From Streptomyces sp. SAT1 (GTDB taxonomy: Bacteria; Actinomycetota; Actinomycetes; Streptomycetales; Streptomycetaceae): 64,000 nucleotides of DNA. The DNA is taken from NCBI RefSeq assembly GCF_001654495.1, contig NZ_CP015849.1:2618501-2682500 (forward strand), in the 5' to 3' direction. Of the stretch, positions 36,221-45,846 are shown piece by piece (position 1 is the first letter of the stretch; each line of letters begins with the position of its first letter). A program made the position numbers and the translations under genes. A model generated the notes under the pieces. It saw only the letters and a list, made by a program, of their open reading frames with translations. It was not told the origin of the DNA and did not search any database.

Positions 36221-38124
36221 CCGACGTCCACCTCGACAGTCCGCCGCTCACCGACGAGCAGCGGGCCGTCGTCGAGCAGCCCTGGGACGCACGGGTCCTG
36301 GTCACCGCCGGGGCCGGCGCGGGAAAGACGCACACGCTGGTGCGCCGCCTCGACGCGCTCTGCGGTCACGAGGACCCGGAGGAGGCGCTGGAGGCCGCCG
36401 ACATCCTCGTGCTCACGTTCTCCCGGGCGGCGGCCCGCGAGTTGCGTGAGCGCATCACCCGGCACGGGGAGCGGGCTCGCCGTGTACGTGCCCAGACCTT
36501 CGACGCCTGGGCGTACGGAGTGCTCCGCCAGGCGCGTCCGGACCAGGACTGGGCCACGGCCTCCTTCGACGAGCGGATCGAGGCCGCGGCGGAAGCCGTC
36601 GAGGAGGGCGCGTTGGAGTCCGGCGACTCGGTCCCGCCGTCCCATGTGGTGATCGACGAGGTGCAGGACCTGCTGGGCGACCGTCGGGAACTGGTGGAGG
36701 CCCTGCTCGACCGCTACCAGGACAGCTGCGGCTTCACCGTGGTCGGTGACGCCGCCCAGTCCGTGTACGGCTTCCAGATCGAGGACCCGGTGGAACGGAA
36801 CGACGAGACCGGTCGGTTCTTCGAGTGGCTGCGCAGTTCCTATCCCGACGACCTGGTGGAGCTGCGTCTCACCGAGAACTTCCGGGCCCTCACCCCGGAG
36901 GCGCGGATCGCGCTGCCGTACGGTCCCCGCCTCCAGCGGGTCCGGGACGCGGACGAGGCCGGCTCGCTCTACGAGGAACTGCGCGACCTGCTCCTGGATC
37001 CGATGAACGCGCTGGCCGATCTCACGGACGAGTACACGCTGCACGGTCTGCGGGACCTCGACGACACCTGCGCCGTCCTCACCCGCGACAACGGGCAGGC
37101 CCTGGTGGTCTCCCGGCTGCTCCACGAGAACGGCATCGGCCACCGGCTGCGCCGTCCTCCGGAGGAGCGGCCGGTGCCCTACTGGGTGGCCGAGCTGCTG
37201 CGCCGCACCGAGGCGACCGGACTGACCGAGGACCGGTTCCGCTCTCTGTTGGAACAGATCCCACTGCCCCACGAGCCGAACGCGGACGCCCTGTGGACGG
37301 TGCTGCGACGCGCCACCCGCTCGCCCGCGCGCTCCACGCTCGACCTGGGCCGACTGCGCCGTCTGGTCGCCGACGGCCGGTTCCCCGACGAGGCGGCCGA
37401 TCCGGAGAGCGCACAGATCGTCGTCTCCACCGTGCACCGCGCCAAAGGGCTGGAGTTCGATCGGGTGATCGTGCTGACTCCGCCGACCGTCTCCGAACTC
37501 CACAAGCGGTACGGGACCGAGACGGACCTCCCCGCGGAGGTCCGCGCGCTGTACGTGGCGATGACCCGCGCCCGCCAGGACCTGTATCACGTCCGCTCCC
37601 CCGAGGTGCCGCTCATCAGGAGGGCGGGGAACCGCAGGAACGGTCGACGGTACGTCGGCGGGTGGCGCTCGTACGACAGGTACGGCGTGGTGGCCGAGGC
37701 CGGGGACGTCTGCCGCGACAACCCGCCCGGTGACGCGACCGACGCCGCAGCGACCCAGACGTACCTTCTGCGAGAGGTCGGTCCGGGGCAGGAGGTACTG
37801 CTGCGCAAGCGCCACGATCTGCCGGCGGGCGAGGCGCAGAGCCCGCCCTACGCCCTGCTGCACCGGGGACGGGAGATAGGCGAGGCGTCGGAGCGGTTCC
37901 GGCAGGAGCTGTTCCTGGTGCAGAAGGTGAACCGGACGTGGGACCCGTGGTGGCCCGACGAGATCCACGGTCTGCGGATCGACACCCTGGAGACGGTGAC
38001 GGGCAGCGTCGCGGCGGCCGCCAACGCCGGCCTCGGCGACCGGGGCGTGTGGATCGCGCCGAGGATCACCGGCATCGGCATGTTTCGGCGGCGGGACCGG
38101 GAAGAAGAGGAGCAGGACGCATGA
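36217..38124 (+). CDS. UvrD/Rep-family superfamily 1 helicase
   Basis: 635 residues from GTG 36217, overlapping the upstream stop (GTGA). Motif I is TAGAGAGKT (about 30-38), then LTFSRAAARELRER (Ia), VVIDEVQDL (II), VVGDAAQSVYGFQ (III), STVHRAKGLEFDRVIV (V) and LYVAMTRARQDLYHV (VI). All helicase motifs are intact. The C-terminal 170 residues are strand-rich without a nuclease motif I can recognise. It is smaller than UvrD/PcrA and embedded in the defence operon, so it is a dedicated component rather than the repair helicase. Confidence 0.88.
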   Translation: MTDVHLDSPPLTDEQRAVVEQPWDARVLVTAGAGAGKTHTLVRRLDALCGHEDPEEALEAADILVLTFSRAAARELRERITRHGERARRVRAQTFDAWAYGVLRQARPDQDWATASFDERIEAAAEAVEEGALESGDSVPPSHVVIDEVQDLLGDRRELVEALLDRYQDSCGFTVVGDAAQSVYGFQIEDPVERNDETGRFFEWLRSSYPDDLVELRLTENFRALTPEARIALPYGPRLQRVRDADEAGSLYEELRDLLLDPMNALADLTDEYTLHGLRDLDDTCAVLTRDNGQALVVSRLLHENGIGHRLRRPPEERPVPYWVAELLRRTEATGLTEDRFRSLLEQIPLPHEPNADALWTVLRRATRSPARSTLDLGRLRRLVADGRFPDEAADPESAQIVVSTVHRAKGLEFDRVIVLTPPTVSELHKRYGTETDLPAEVRALYVAMTRARQDLYHVRSPEVPLIRRAGNRRNGRRYVGGWRSYDRYGVVAEAGDVCRDNPPGDATDAAATQTYLLREVGPGQEVLLRKRHDLPAGEAQSPPYALLHRGREIGEASERFRQELFLVQKVNRTWDPWWPDEIHGLRIDTLETVTGSVAAAANAGLGDRGVWIAPRITGIGMFRRRDREEEEQDA

Positions 38125-41100
38125 CGCACGTGGCAGGTCGGCACTCCGAGCACTATCGGGTGCGGGACGAGGAACTTCTCGTGGGACTGCGCAGGGAACT
38201 CTTCGGTCCGGCGGACGGGTCGGCATCGGCGGACCGCGCCGAGATCCTCACCCAGGACGCGCCGATCGACCGATACCTGACCGGTGTGCTGTACCCGCGT
38301 GCCTCGCGGGAGCGGAAGGCCGAGAACGCGGCCGAACAGGACGACCCGGACGCCCCTGCCGTCCTCACCCGAGGGGACGCCGAGGAGTCCGGCGCCGCGC
38401 AGGAGATCGGTGTCCCGGGCGACAAGCGCCCGTCCTCCATGGGGCTGACCTTCGCGGTCGCCCCGGACATGAGCGGCACGATCGTGGTCTCGGCGCGCGC
38501 GGCGGTCTACGAGCCCACCGACCCCGACGGCAAGCCGGTCCCGGCCCGCCGTGCCGAGGCCCGGACCGTCGCGGAGCAGCGGGAGCGGTGGCGGCGCGAG
38601 GAACTGCTGCTCCCCGAGCACAGCATCGACGTGACCGTCCCCACTCCGGGTGACCTGATCGACCTCGTTCCGGAGAAGGTCGCCCTGCATGTCATCGTCC
38701 GCCGGCGCGACCCGGTCACCGGCACGATCACCGTCACGGTCACGCTCATGAACCGGCAGAAGGTCGGTGAGCGGGACCTCCAGGACGCCTTCGCCCTGTT
38801 CCAGTGCGCCCTGGCCGTCCGGGCCGCGAACGGTTCGAGTGCGTTCGTCGAACGCACCGCCCCGTCCGCCGCGCACGATCCGGAGACCGCCACCAGTCGG
38901 CTGCTGCACCGCCATGCCCCGACCTTCGCCGTCGGACACGGTTGCGCCGCCGTCTGGGACTGGAACCCGTCGCCGATCGGCGTGACCGACAGCGTCCCGG
39001 CCGCGGTCCCCGAGGTGCGCAGCGAGTTCGTGCCCAGCGTGGAGGTGCTGCTGACCGACTCCAACCCGGAGATCGACAGCTCTTCGCTGTCGATGCTGGG
39101 TCTGGCCGAGCGGTCCGACGCCGAGATCCTGACCGCCCTGGAGGCGCTGGCCGCCGGATACGAGGACTGGATCGACCGGAAGTCGGCCGAGGCGGCAGCT
39201 CTGGTGGGCGGCCCGCACGAGGAGCCGGCACGGGAGCAGGTGGACGCCTGCCGCGAGGCACTCGGTCGGATCCGCGAGGGCATCCGGCTGCTGCGTGGCA
39301 AGCCCGACCTGATGCGGGCGTTCCGGCTCGCCAACCGTGCCATGGCCGACCAGCGCGCCCGCAGTGCCTGGGTGAAGGGCGGGCGTGTGGGCGAGCCCGA
39401 CCCGTCAACCGGTCGCTGGCGGCCCTTCCAGATCGCCTTCGTGCTGCTCTGCGTCGCCGGTATCGACGACCCCGAGCACGACGACCGGAAGGTCTCCGAC
39501 CTCCTGTGGTTCCCCACCGGTGGCGGCAAGACGGAGGCCTACCTCGGGCTGATCGCCCTGACGTCCTTCCTGCGCCGCATCCGCAGGGGCCCGAGCGGCG
39601 GCGGGGTCACCGTCCTCATGCGCTATACGCTCCGGCTGCTCACCCTGCAGCAGTTCGAGCGTGCGGCGATCCTGCTCTGTGCCATGGAGGACATGCGGCG
39701 CCGCACGCCCGAGCTGGGCGACGAGCCGTTCTCCGTGGGCATGTGGGTGGGGCGCTCGGCCACCCCCAACACGCTCGCCGAGGCCGCCGTCAGGCTCGAC
39801 GAGCTGCGCGGCGACCCGGACAAGCGGCTCGCCACCGAGAATCCCGTCCAGTTGCACGCCTGTCCCTGGTGCGCGGTCCGGCTCGACGCACGGAACTACG
39901 AGGTCGACGAGGACACCAAGCGGATGTACATCCGCTGTCCCGGTACGGGTTGTGAGTTCGCCGACGGTCTCCCCGTCCATCTGATCGACGAGGCGGTGTA
40001 CGACGCGCGTCCGACCCTGGTGATCGCCACCGTCGACAAGTTCGCCTCGATGCCGTGGCGGCCGGCGACCTCCGCGCTCTTCAACCAGGACGACCCGGCG
40101 GACGACACCCCTGCCCCGGAGCTGATCGTCCAGGACGAACTGCATCTGATCTCCGGCCCGTTGGGCACCCTCACCGGCCTCTACGAGACCGCCGTGGACG
40201 CCCTGGCCGGCCGGCCCAAGGTGATCGCCTCCACGGCGACCATCCGCCGTGCCGCCGACCAGGGCCGTCACCTCTTCGCCCGCGAGGTCCGGCAGTTCCC
40301 GCCCGCGGGCCTGGACGCGCGCGACTCGTGGTTCGCCGTGGAGACCCCGCGCGAGGAGAAGGCGAGCCGCCGCTACGTCGGCCTGCTGGCTCCCGGCACC
40401 AGCCAGTCCACGCTGCTGATCCGCACGTACGCCACCCTGCTGCACCGGGCCATGCACGCGGACACGGACGACAAGGTGCGCGACGCCTACTGGAGCCTCG
40501 TCGGCTACTTCAACAGCCTGCGACTGCTGTCCGCGGCCGAACTCCAGGTCCACGACGACGTGGTGGCCTATCTGGAGTTGCTCGCCGAGCGCGAGGGTGT
40601 GGCCGTGCGCCCGGTGGCCAACTACTCGGAACTGACCAGCCGGATCGACGCCAGCGAGATCCCCACGCGCCTCAAGGGGATCGAGAAGAGGCTTCCGGAC
40701 GAGGACACCGTGGACGTCCTGCTGGCCACCAACATGATCGCGGTGGGTGTGGACGTGGACCGGCTCGGACTGATGGCCGTGATGGGCCAGCCCCAGACGA
40801 CGGCCGAGTACATCCAGGCCACGAGCCGTGTCGGCCGTGCGCACCCCGGCCTGGTCGCGGTCATGCTCAACTCCGCCCGCGCCCGGGACCGTTCGCACTA
40901 CGAGAACTTCCGGCACTACCACTCGGCTCTCTACCGCGAGGTCGAGTCCACCTCCGTGACCCCGTTCTCCGCCCGCGCGCGGGAACGGGGGCTGCACGCG
41001 GTGATCATCGCTCTCGCCCGCGTCCTGATCCCGGCCGCACGCCCGAACGAGGGCGCCGGCCGGGTCTCGTCCTACGAGCACGTCCTGCGGGACCGCATCA

Positions 41101-41366
41101 GGTGTCTGCTCCTGGACCGCGTCCGCGCGGTCACCCCCTCGGAGACCGAGGCCGTGGCACAGGGCTTCGACGAGTTCGTCGACTGGTGGTGCGAGGAAGC
41201 CGACATCCACGGTGAGTTGCTCTTCGAGCCGAAGCGGGGCAGTCGTGCCCCTTCGCTCCTGAAGTCGTACGACGACGAGTCCTCGGACCGCGAAGCGTGG
41301 CCCACCCTGTGGAGCCTGCGCGACGTCGACGCCGAGTCCGCCCTGTTCATGGAGGGAACCCGATGA
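38121..41366 (+). CDS. drmA: DrmA-like DISARM helicase
   Basis: 1081 residues; ATG 38121 overlaps the upstream stop (ATGA). Helicase motifs are FPTGGGKTEAYLGL (about 463), IVQDELHLISGPLGT (DExH type), ASTATIRRA, LLATNMIAVGVDVDRLGLM and TSRVGR. A four-Cys cluster HACPWC...IRCPGTGC (about 580-615) may bind zinc. The N-terminal 400 residues are typical of DrmA rather than of repair helicases. With DrmB it forms the core complex of DISARM that engages unmodified or single-stranded phage DNA. The gene name is by resemblance. Confidence 0.82.
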   Translation: MTHVAGRHSEHYRVRDEELLVGLRRELFGPADGSASADRAEILTQDAPIDRYLTGVLYPRASRERKAENAAEQDDPDAPAVLTRGDAEESGAAQEIGVPGDKRPSSMGLTFAVAPDMSGTIVVSARAAVYEPTDPDGKPVPARRAEARTVAEQRERWRREELLLPEHSIDVTVPTPGDLIDLVPEKVALHVIVRRRDPVTGTITVTVTLMNRQKVGERDLQDAFALFQCALAVRAANGSSAFVERTAPSAAHDPETATSRLLHRHAPTFAVGHGCAAVWDWNPSPIGVTDSVPAAVPEVRSEFVPSVEVLLTDSNPEIDSSSLSMLGLAERSDAEILTALEALAAGYEDWIDRKSAEAAALVGGPHEEPAREQVDACREALGRIREGIRLLRGKPDLMRAFRLANRAMADQRARSAWVKGGRVGEPDPSTGRWRPFQIAFVLLCVAGIDDPEHDDRKVSDLLWFPTGGGKTEAYLGLIALTSFLRRIRRGPSGGGVTVLMRYTLRLLTLQQFERAAILLCAMEDMRRRTPELGDEPFSVGMWVGRSATPNTLAEAAVRLDELRGDPDKRLATENPVQLHACPWCAVRLDARNYEVDEDTKRMYIRCPGTGCEFADGLPVHLIDEAVYDARPTLVIATVDKFASMPWRPATSALFNQDDPADDTPAPELIVQDELHLISGPLGTLTGLYETAVDALAGRPKVIASTATIRRAADQGRHLFAREVRQFPPAGLDARDSWFAVETPREEKASRRYVGLLAPGTSQSTLLIRTYATLLHRAMHADTDDKVRDAYWSLVGYFNSLRLLSAAELQVHDDVVAYLELLAEREGVAVRPVANYSELTSRIDASEIPTRLKGIEKRLPDEDTVDVLLATNMIAVGVDVDRLGLMAVMGQPQTTAEYIQATSRVGRAHPGLVAVMLNSARARDRSHYENFRHYHSALYREVESTSVTPFSARARERGLHAVIIALARVLIPAARPNEGAGRVSSYEHVLRDRIRCLLLDRVRAVTPSETEAVAQGFDEFVDWWCEEADIHGELLFEPKRGSRAPSLLKSYDDESSDREAWPTLWSLRDVDAESALFMEGTR

Positions 41367-43231
41367 CCCCGCCTCCCGCCCGTCGCCGCCGGACCACCGC
41401 GAACGGCACCGGCCCGGCCCACAACCTCCTGCGTCGAGGCGCGGTTCGCCGCTCCCAGGTGATCACCACATACGGCGTCGGGTCGCTCATCGCCGTCGAT
41501 CACGAGTCCTTCGTCGTCTCGGGCCTGGACGAGGCCGACCGGAGCTGGAGCGCGGACGAGTCGAAAGTCGTCCATGAGCGGCGTCTGGCCCGTCTGCTCG
41601 GGGTCGGCTGCTTCCGGTTGCCGCCGGCGTCCGAGGACACCAGCACGGACGGCCTTCGGGTCCGCCGCTTCCCGCTGATGCACTCGTGCCCCGAGTGCAA
41701 CGAACTGCAGCCGCACCGCGACTTCTCGCCCCCGGCCGGTCGAAGCGTCTGCGGCACGTGCGAGGTGGACCTCGTCCCCTCCCGCTTCGTCGTCGCCTGT
41801 GAGGCCGGGCACCTCGACGAGTTCCCCTACTGGCAGTGGGTGCACCGCTCACCGGACCGGGACGCCACGAGGCTCGGGAGGTGCGGCGGCAGGCTCAGGA
41901 TGCGTACGACAGGACGCACCTCCTCGCTGCGCTCCGTCGTCATCTCCTGCACCTGCGGCCAGGTGCCCGAGGTCTCGATGGAGGGCTCCTTCCGCAGGAA
42001 CGCGCTGAAGGACCTGCGCCTCACCTGCCGGGGCACCCGCCCGTGGCTCGGCCTCTCCGCCACGGACCCGGCGGGGTGCGGGCTCCCCCTGCGCACTCTG
42101 CAGCGCGGTTCCTCGTCGGTGTGGCAGCCGGTGCTGAAGTCGGCGCTGTCCATCCCGCCGTGGAGCGACGGTCGCGCGGATCCGCTCGCGGAACACTGGG
42201 ACACGCTGCGCCAGTTCGACAACCGTGAGCACATCGGCATCTACCTCGAGGGGGCCTTCAGGGGCGAGTGTCCGATTCCGTTGGACGAGGTCATGGCCCT
42301 GCTCGCCGCGGAACGCGAGGAGGACCCGGAGGACGGGAGCGCGCCGAGCTTCGACCACCGCTACCGAGCCCTGCGCAACAAGGAGTACGAGCGCCTGCGT
42401 TCGGGCAACGACGAGAGCGAGCACACCCGTGCGGAGCAGTTCGTCTGCGAGACACCGCTCGGTGACGCGAACGTGCTCCAGCCGCTCGGGATCACCGGTC
42501 CGATGCTGGTCAAGAAGCTCCGCGAGGTGCGGGCCCTGAAGGCGTTCACCCGACTCGTGGACGCCGAGTCGACGACCGACGCGAAGGAGATGCCACTCTC
42601 CCGGAACCCCGTGCGCTGGCTGCCGGCCATGGAGGTCCGGGGAGAGGGAGTCTTCCTGCGACTGGACGAGAGCCGACTGGACACCTGGGAGAAGGCCCCG
42701 GCCGTGGCGGCCCGTGTCGAGCGCATGCGCACCGCCCACCAGCGGGTGCTCGAACAGCGGGCCGACGACCCGAGCCGAGCCGTACCGTCCCCCGCGACGC
42801 CTCGCATGGTGCTGCTGCACACCTTGGCCCATGTCCTCATCAACGAGTGGAGCCTGGAGGCGGGCTATCCGGCCGCCTCCCTGCGGGAGCGCCTGTACGC
42901 CGCCGACGACATGGCCGGGGTGCTCGTCTACACGGCGACGAGCGACTCGGCGGGCAGCCTCGGCGGCCTCGTGGCGCAGGGCGAACCGGAACTTCTCGAC
43001 CACACGGTGCGCTCGGCGATCCGCCGGGCCGAGTGGTGCTCCTCGGACCCGCTCTGCATGGAGGCCGACGCGGCCGGCTCCGCCGGGACGAATCTCGCCG
43101 CCTGTCACGCCTGCGTCATGCTCCCGGAGACGAGCTGCGAGCACAACAACATCCTGTTGGACCGCGCGCTGCTGGTGGGGACACCGGAAGAGCCGACTCT
43201 GGGGTTCTTCGGGACCGTCCTCGCCCCCTGA
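41363..43231 (+). CDS. drmB: DrmB-like protein with DUF1998 domain
   Basis: 622 residues; ATG 41363 overlaps the drmA stop (ATGA). The N-terminus RRSQVITTYGVGSLIAVDHESFVVSGLD is characteristic of DrmB. Cys-rich elements HSCPECNELQ...CGTCEV and CEAGHLDEFPYWQWVH follow. The DUF1998 region near the C-terminus is LLHTLAHVLINEWSLEAGYPAASLRERLY...GSLGGLV...CHACVMLPETSCEHNNILLDR, with the conserved cysteines. It should partner DrmA. No DrmC-type HKD nuclease gene follows, unlike classical DISARM. Confidence 0.85.
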   Translation: MTPPPARRRRTTANGTGPAHNLLRRGAVRRSQVITTYGVGSLIAVDHESFVVSGLDEADRSWSADESKVVHERRLARLLGVGCFRLPPASEDTSTDGLRVRRFPLMHSCPECNELQPHRDFSPPAGRSVCGTCEVDLVPSRFVVACEAGHLDEFPYWQWVHRSPDRDATRLGRCGGRLRMRTTGRTSSLRSVVISCTCGQVPEVSMEGSFRRNALKDLRLTCRGTRPWLGLSATDPAGCGLPLRTLQRGSSSVWQPVLKSALSIPPWSDGRADPLAEHWDTLRQFDNREHIGIYLEGAFRGECPIPLDEVMALLAAEREEDPEDGSAPSFDHRYRALRNKEYERLRSGNDESEHTRAEQFVCETPLGDANVLQPLGITGPMLVKKLREVRALKAFTRLVDAESTTDAKEMPLSRNPVRWLPAMEVRGEGVFLRLDESRLDTWEKAPAVAARVERMRTAHQRVLEQRADDPSRAVPSPATPRMVLLHTLAHVLINEWSLEAGYPAASLRERLYAADDMAGVLVYTATSDSAGSLGGLVAQGEPELLDHTVRSAIRRAEWCSSDPLCMEADAAGSAGTNLAACHACVMLPETSCEHNNILLDRALLVGTPEEPTLGFFGTVLAP

Positions 43232-43282
43232 CGACCGACGTCCGGACGGATCGAGGTACCGATGTCGACGGAAGGAGATCAC

Positions 43283-43888
43283 ATGACGAGCGCGGTCCCG
43301 TGGCAGCAGCGGTTGTCCACCGGAACGGAGGACATTCAGGACGAGGTGATCCACTGGTATCGACAGAACGCTCACGCCAAGGCGTACGTCCCCCACATGA
43401 TCTGGGGCACGCTTCAGACGGAGGCGTACGCCTCGGTGATCCTGCGCCGAGTCGTCGACTTCCTGGAGGTCCCGGACGACGTGAGGGCCGGAGTCGCGAA
43501 GCGGATGGAACGCCAGCAGGTTCTGTACGACGGAGAGCACCACTACGACGTGATCCTCGGTGAGCAGGCTCTGTACACGAACGTCGGTGGGGCGGAGGTG
43601 ATGCGCGAGCAGGTGAAGCGGATCCTCAGCGAGATCGACCTGCCGTCGCTCGACCTCGGTATCGTTCCCCGGAGCGTCGAGGTGGGCATCGTTCCCACCC
43701 CTGGCTTCCACATCTACGGCGATCAGCGCGCGCACTACGAGCTCGTCTCCTCCGCCGTGGACGTGACCGACCCGGCCGAGATCGCCCTCCATGTGAAGGC
43801 ATTCGAAGCGCTCAAGAGCGCCGCGTCCTACGGTGCTGGTGCGCAGGCGATCCTCAGGAAGGCCGTGGACTTCTGGACCACCGCTTGA
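43283..43888 (+). CDS. Stand-alone DUF5753-domain protein
   Basis: 201 residues from ATG 43283 with GGAAGGAG six bases upstream; ATG 43262 is in frame. YVPHMIWGTLQTEAYASVILRR, RMERQQVLYDGEHHYDVILGEQALYTNVGGAEVMREQVKRIL and LDLGIVP match DUF5753, which normally follows an XRE helix-turn-helix in Streptomyces regulators. Here the DNA-binding domain is missing. It may be an effector-sensing partner of a separate helix-turn-helix protein, such as the XRE-GHKL ATPase, or a left-over regulator. Confidence 0.75.
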   Translation: MTSAVPWQQRLSTGTEDIQDEVIHWYRQNAHAKAYVPHMIWGTLQTEAYASVILRRVVDFLEVPDDVRAGVAKRMERQQVLYDGEHHYDVILGEQALYTNVGGAEVMREQVKRILSEIDLPSLDLGIVPRSVEVGIVPTPGFHIYGDQRAHYELVSSAVDVTDPAEIALHVKAFEALKSAASYGAGAQAILRKAVDFWTTA

Positions 43889-44173
43889 CCGGCTCCGACT
43901 CGAACACGACGAGTTCGCGCAGAGTCCGCTCCCCGTCCTTCGGCGCCTGCGGCCCCGGGGTCGCCGCAAGGTTTCCGCCGGTGTCGTCTTCGCGATGACC
44001 GGGCCGGCCATCGCGAGAGCCGCCGCGGGGTGGGCCGGTGCCGTGCAGGGCCGCTGCGCCGCCGGCCAGGGGCAAGCCGGCGTTCTGCGTCGTGCCGTGC
44101 GTACCCCGTCCGGCTGCGGTCCTCCCCGCTTCGGCGGGCCGCTCGGAGGCCGGCCTGACACAGCGGTCGGACA
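43889..44173. other. Gap at the right edge of the island with no supported gene
   Basis: 285 bases between the DUF5753 gene and the convergent DUF6177 gene. Frames are open but without family character or ribosome-binding sites. No tRNA, integrase or direct repeat is seen that would mark an island end. Confidence 0.5.
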
Positions 44174-45109
44174 TCATCCGCTTGGTGGCCCGCATACGGC
44201 TTGACCTGCTGGAGCTACTCGCAGGTGAGCCATGGCGTGCCTGAGTCGCCTCCACGCTGCGGGATCCGTGCCGTCTCCGAGCGTGCAGTGAAGGGTGGGG
44301 CGGGCTGTCGGGCCGAGGCGTACGACGGGCGTGTCCGGCAGGGTTTCCTCCACGCGGCTGGGTCCGGTGTCCGCAATGGCGCCGGGGCCGAACGTGAGGG
44401 AGACGGGGAGGGCCGGTGGCTCGTAGTGGGCCGGGACCGTGAGGTCCGGGCGGGCCGCTCGTACCTCGGTGACCATGGTGGCCAGGTGGTGTTGAATGGC
44501 CAGTTCCTCCGCCAAGTGGGGCAGGTGGTCCAGGGGGACGAGGTTGTCGGCGGTGTGGCCGAAGGCAAGCGTAAAGTGCTCCTCCACGCCCAGGCGGGTG
44601 TGAGTCACCCACTGGGTGGCGATGACCGGGATGTCGGGGAGGACGATCGCGGCTCGGTCCGTGAGCATGTCCGCTTCGGTGAGTACGTCATCGCCGACCG
44701 CGAGGGCGGGCGCCGGTTCGCCGGAGGCCGCGACCGTGACGACATCGGCGTGGGCGGCGGTCTCGCGAGGCCAGGTGGTGCCGTCGAGCAAGGTGGCCAG
44801 GCGTCCGGCTATGGAGGCCGCCGGCCGGGGGGCCTCAGGGACGGCGGAGGCCGCGCGGACCTCCGTCCACCAGACCGGAGTCTCCGTGGCCACCGCAGGG
44901 TCCAGTAGTCGTGCCGCCTCCCCGGGGACCTGGATGTAGCGAGGTGCCTCGACCGCGACCACCTGGCGCCCGTCCTCCGTGCACAGTCGCACCACGGCGC
45001 CTTGACCCGCCCGGTCGACGCGCAGATCGGGGCCGCCCGCGTGGAGGGCGGCCAGCAGGGACGTGGGGTCCGGCATTCTCGCGGTGAGAGCGAATGCGCT
45101 ACGGGACAT
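44174..45109 (-). CDS. DUF6177-family protein (type VII secretion-linked)
   Basis: 311 residues from ATG 45109. It opens ALTARMPDPTSLLAALHAGGPDLRVDRAGQGAVVRL and continues EAPRYIQVPGEAARLL, VWWTEVRAA and LEELAIQHHLATMVTEVRAARPDLTVP, a pattern I associate with DUF6177 proteins found beside ESX/type VII components in Streptomyces. The biochemical role is unknown. The last dozen residues after MAHLRV look unrelated and the gene may be slightly truncated where it abuts the island. It is the last gene of a minus-strand set with the toxin and immunity genes. Confidence 0.65.
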   Translation of the reverse strand: MSRSAFALTARMPDPTSLLAALHAGGPDLRVDRAGQGAVVRLCTEDGRQVVAVEAPRYIQVPGEAARLLDPAVATETPVWWTEVRAASAVPEAPRPAASIAGRLATLLDGTTWPRETAAHADVVTVAASGEPAPALAVGDDVLTEADMLTDRAAIVLPDIPVIATQWVTHTRLGVEEHFTLAFGHTADNLVPLDHLPHLAEELAIQHHLATMVTEVRAARPDLTVPAHYEPPALPVSLTFGPGAIADTGPSRVEETLPDTPVVRLGPTARPTLHCTLGDGTDPAAWRRLRHAMAHLRVAPAGQAVCGPPSG

Positions 45110-45189
45110 GTGCTGCTTTCTTCAGCGGTGAGGGCAGGGCCGGGGAGTCCCGCGTTCGATCGAGCTCGCGGCTGAGTTCTCGTCAGCGG

Positions 45190-45837
45190 TCAGAGCTTGT
45201 CCGTCAGATCGGGGCCCAGGCCGTCGTCGTAGGCGTCCGGCGTCGAAATACCGTTCCCCATTGCATGACCGAAATAGGTCGCGTCTCCTGTCTCAGGAGT
45301 CACACCGAGCACAGAGGAGATTCCCTGCAATGCGTCGGCGAGGCGGGGAGCATTTCGGTTGTAGATTTCGGGGTGCGGATGACCGGAAAAGTCGAACCAG
45401 CTCCAGATGTCGTAGTGAACGGCAACCTCCGCAGTCGGCCCAAGGGGGCTGGACGAGACGGACAGCTCGACCAGGCGTGGCTCCTGGCGGTGCGCCCCTT
45501 CCGAGGTGATCCACGTACCGGATCCAATCACCCTGAGATCGTCCATCTCGGCGTCAGGAAAGGAGACCGGACGACTCCCCAGCACCCTTTCGGCCAATTT
45601 ATGGTCGCTCAGCGGCGTTACGGGAATAAGCAAACTACTAGTGACGCCCGTGGGTCCTGCACCAAGCACAAACCAGTCGTACTCAAGCCTTACAGGGTTG
45701 AGCAACTCGAACTTTTTCAGCACTTCGGCCATGCAGGCAGCAACCCTCAGCGCTGCCTCAAGTCCTGGCTCATGGACGTCAACGAGGTCCCAGAACCAGG
45801 ACCCACAAGGCCGTGGCGCGCGCATCAGGGTCGACAT
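45190..45837 (-). CDS. Putative immunity protein for the adjacent polymorphic toxin
   Basis: 215 residues from ATG 45837 with AAGGAG upstream, nine bases after the toxin stop. The protein has no signal peptide and mixes strands and helices (VRLEYDWFVLGAGPTGVTSSLLIPV, LVELSVSSSPLGPTAEVAVHYDIWSWFDFSG). Base composition here is visibly less G/C-rich than the neighbours, as for recently exchanged toxin/immunity cassettes. Immunity function is inferred from position; no family is recognised. Confidence 0.55.
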   Translation of the reverse strand: MSTLMRAPRPCGSWFWDLVDVHEPGLEAALRVAACMAEVLKKFELLNPVRLEYDWFVLGAGPTGVTSSLLIPVTPLSDHKLAERVLGSRPVSFPDAEMDDLRVIGSGTWITSEGAHRQEPRLVELSVSSSPLGPTAEVAVHYDIWSWFDFSGHPHPEIYNRNAPRLADALQGISSVLGVTPETGDATYFGHAMGNGISTPDAYDDGLGPDLTDKL

Positions 45838-45846
45838 GTCTGCTCC

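Noticed and set aside
43889..44173. Integrase or attachment site at the right island boundary
   Set aside because: No integrase motif, tRNA or repeat shared with the left boundary near 23.7 kb was found by eye.
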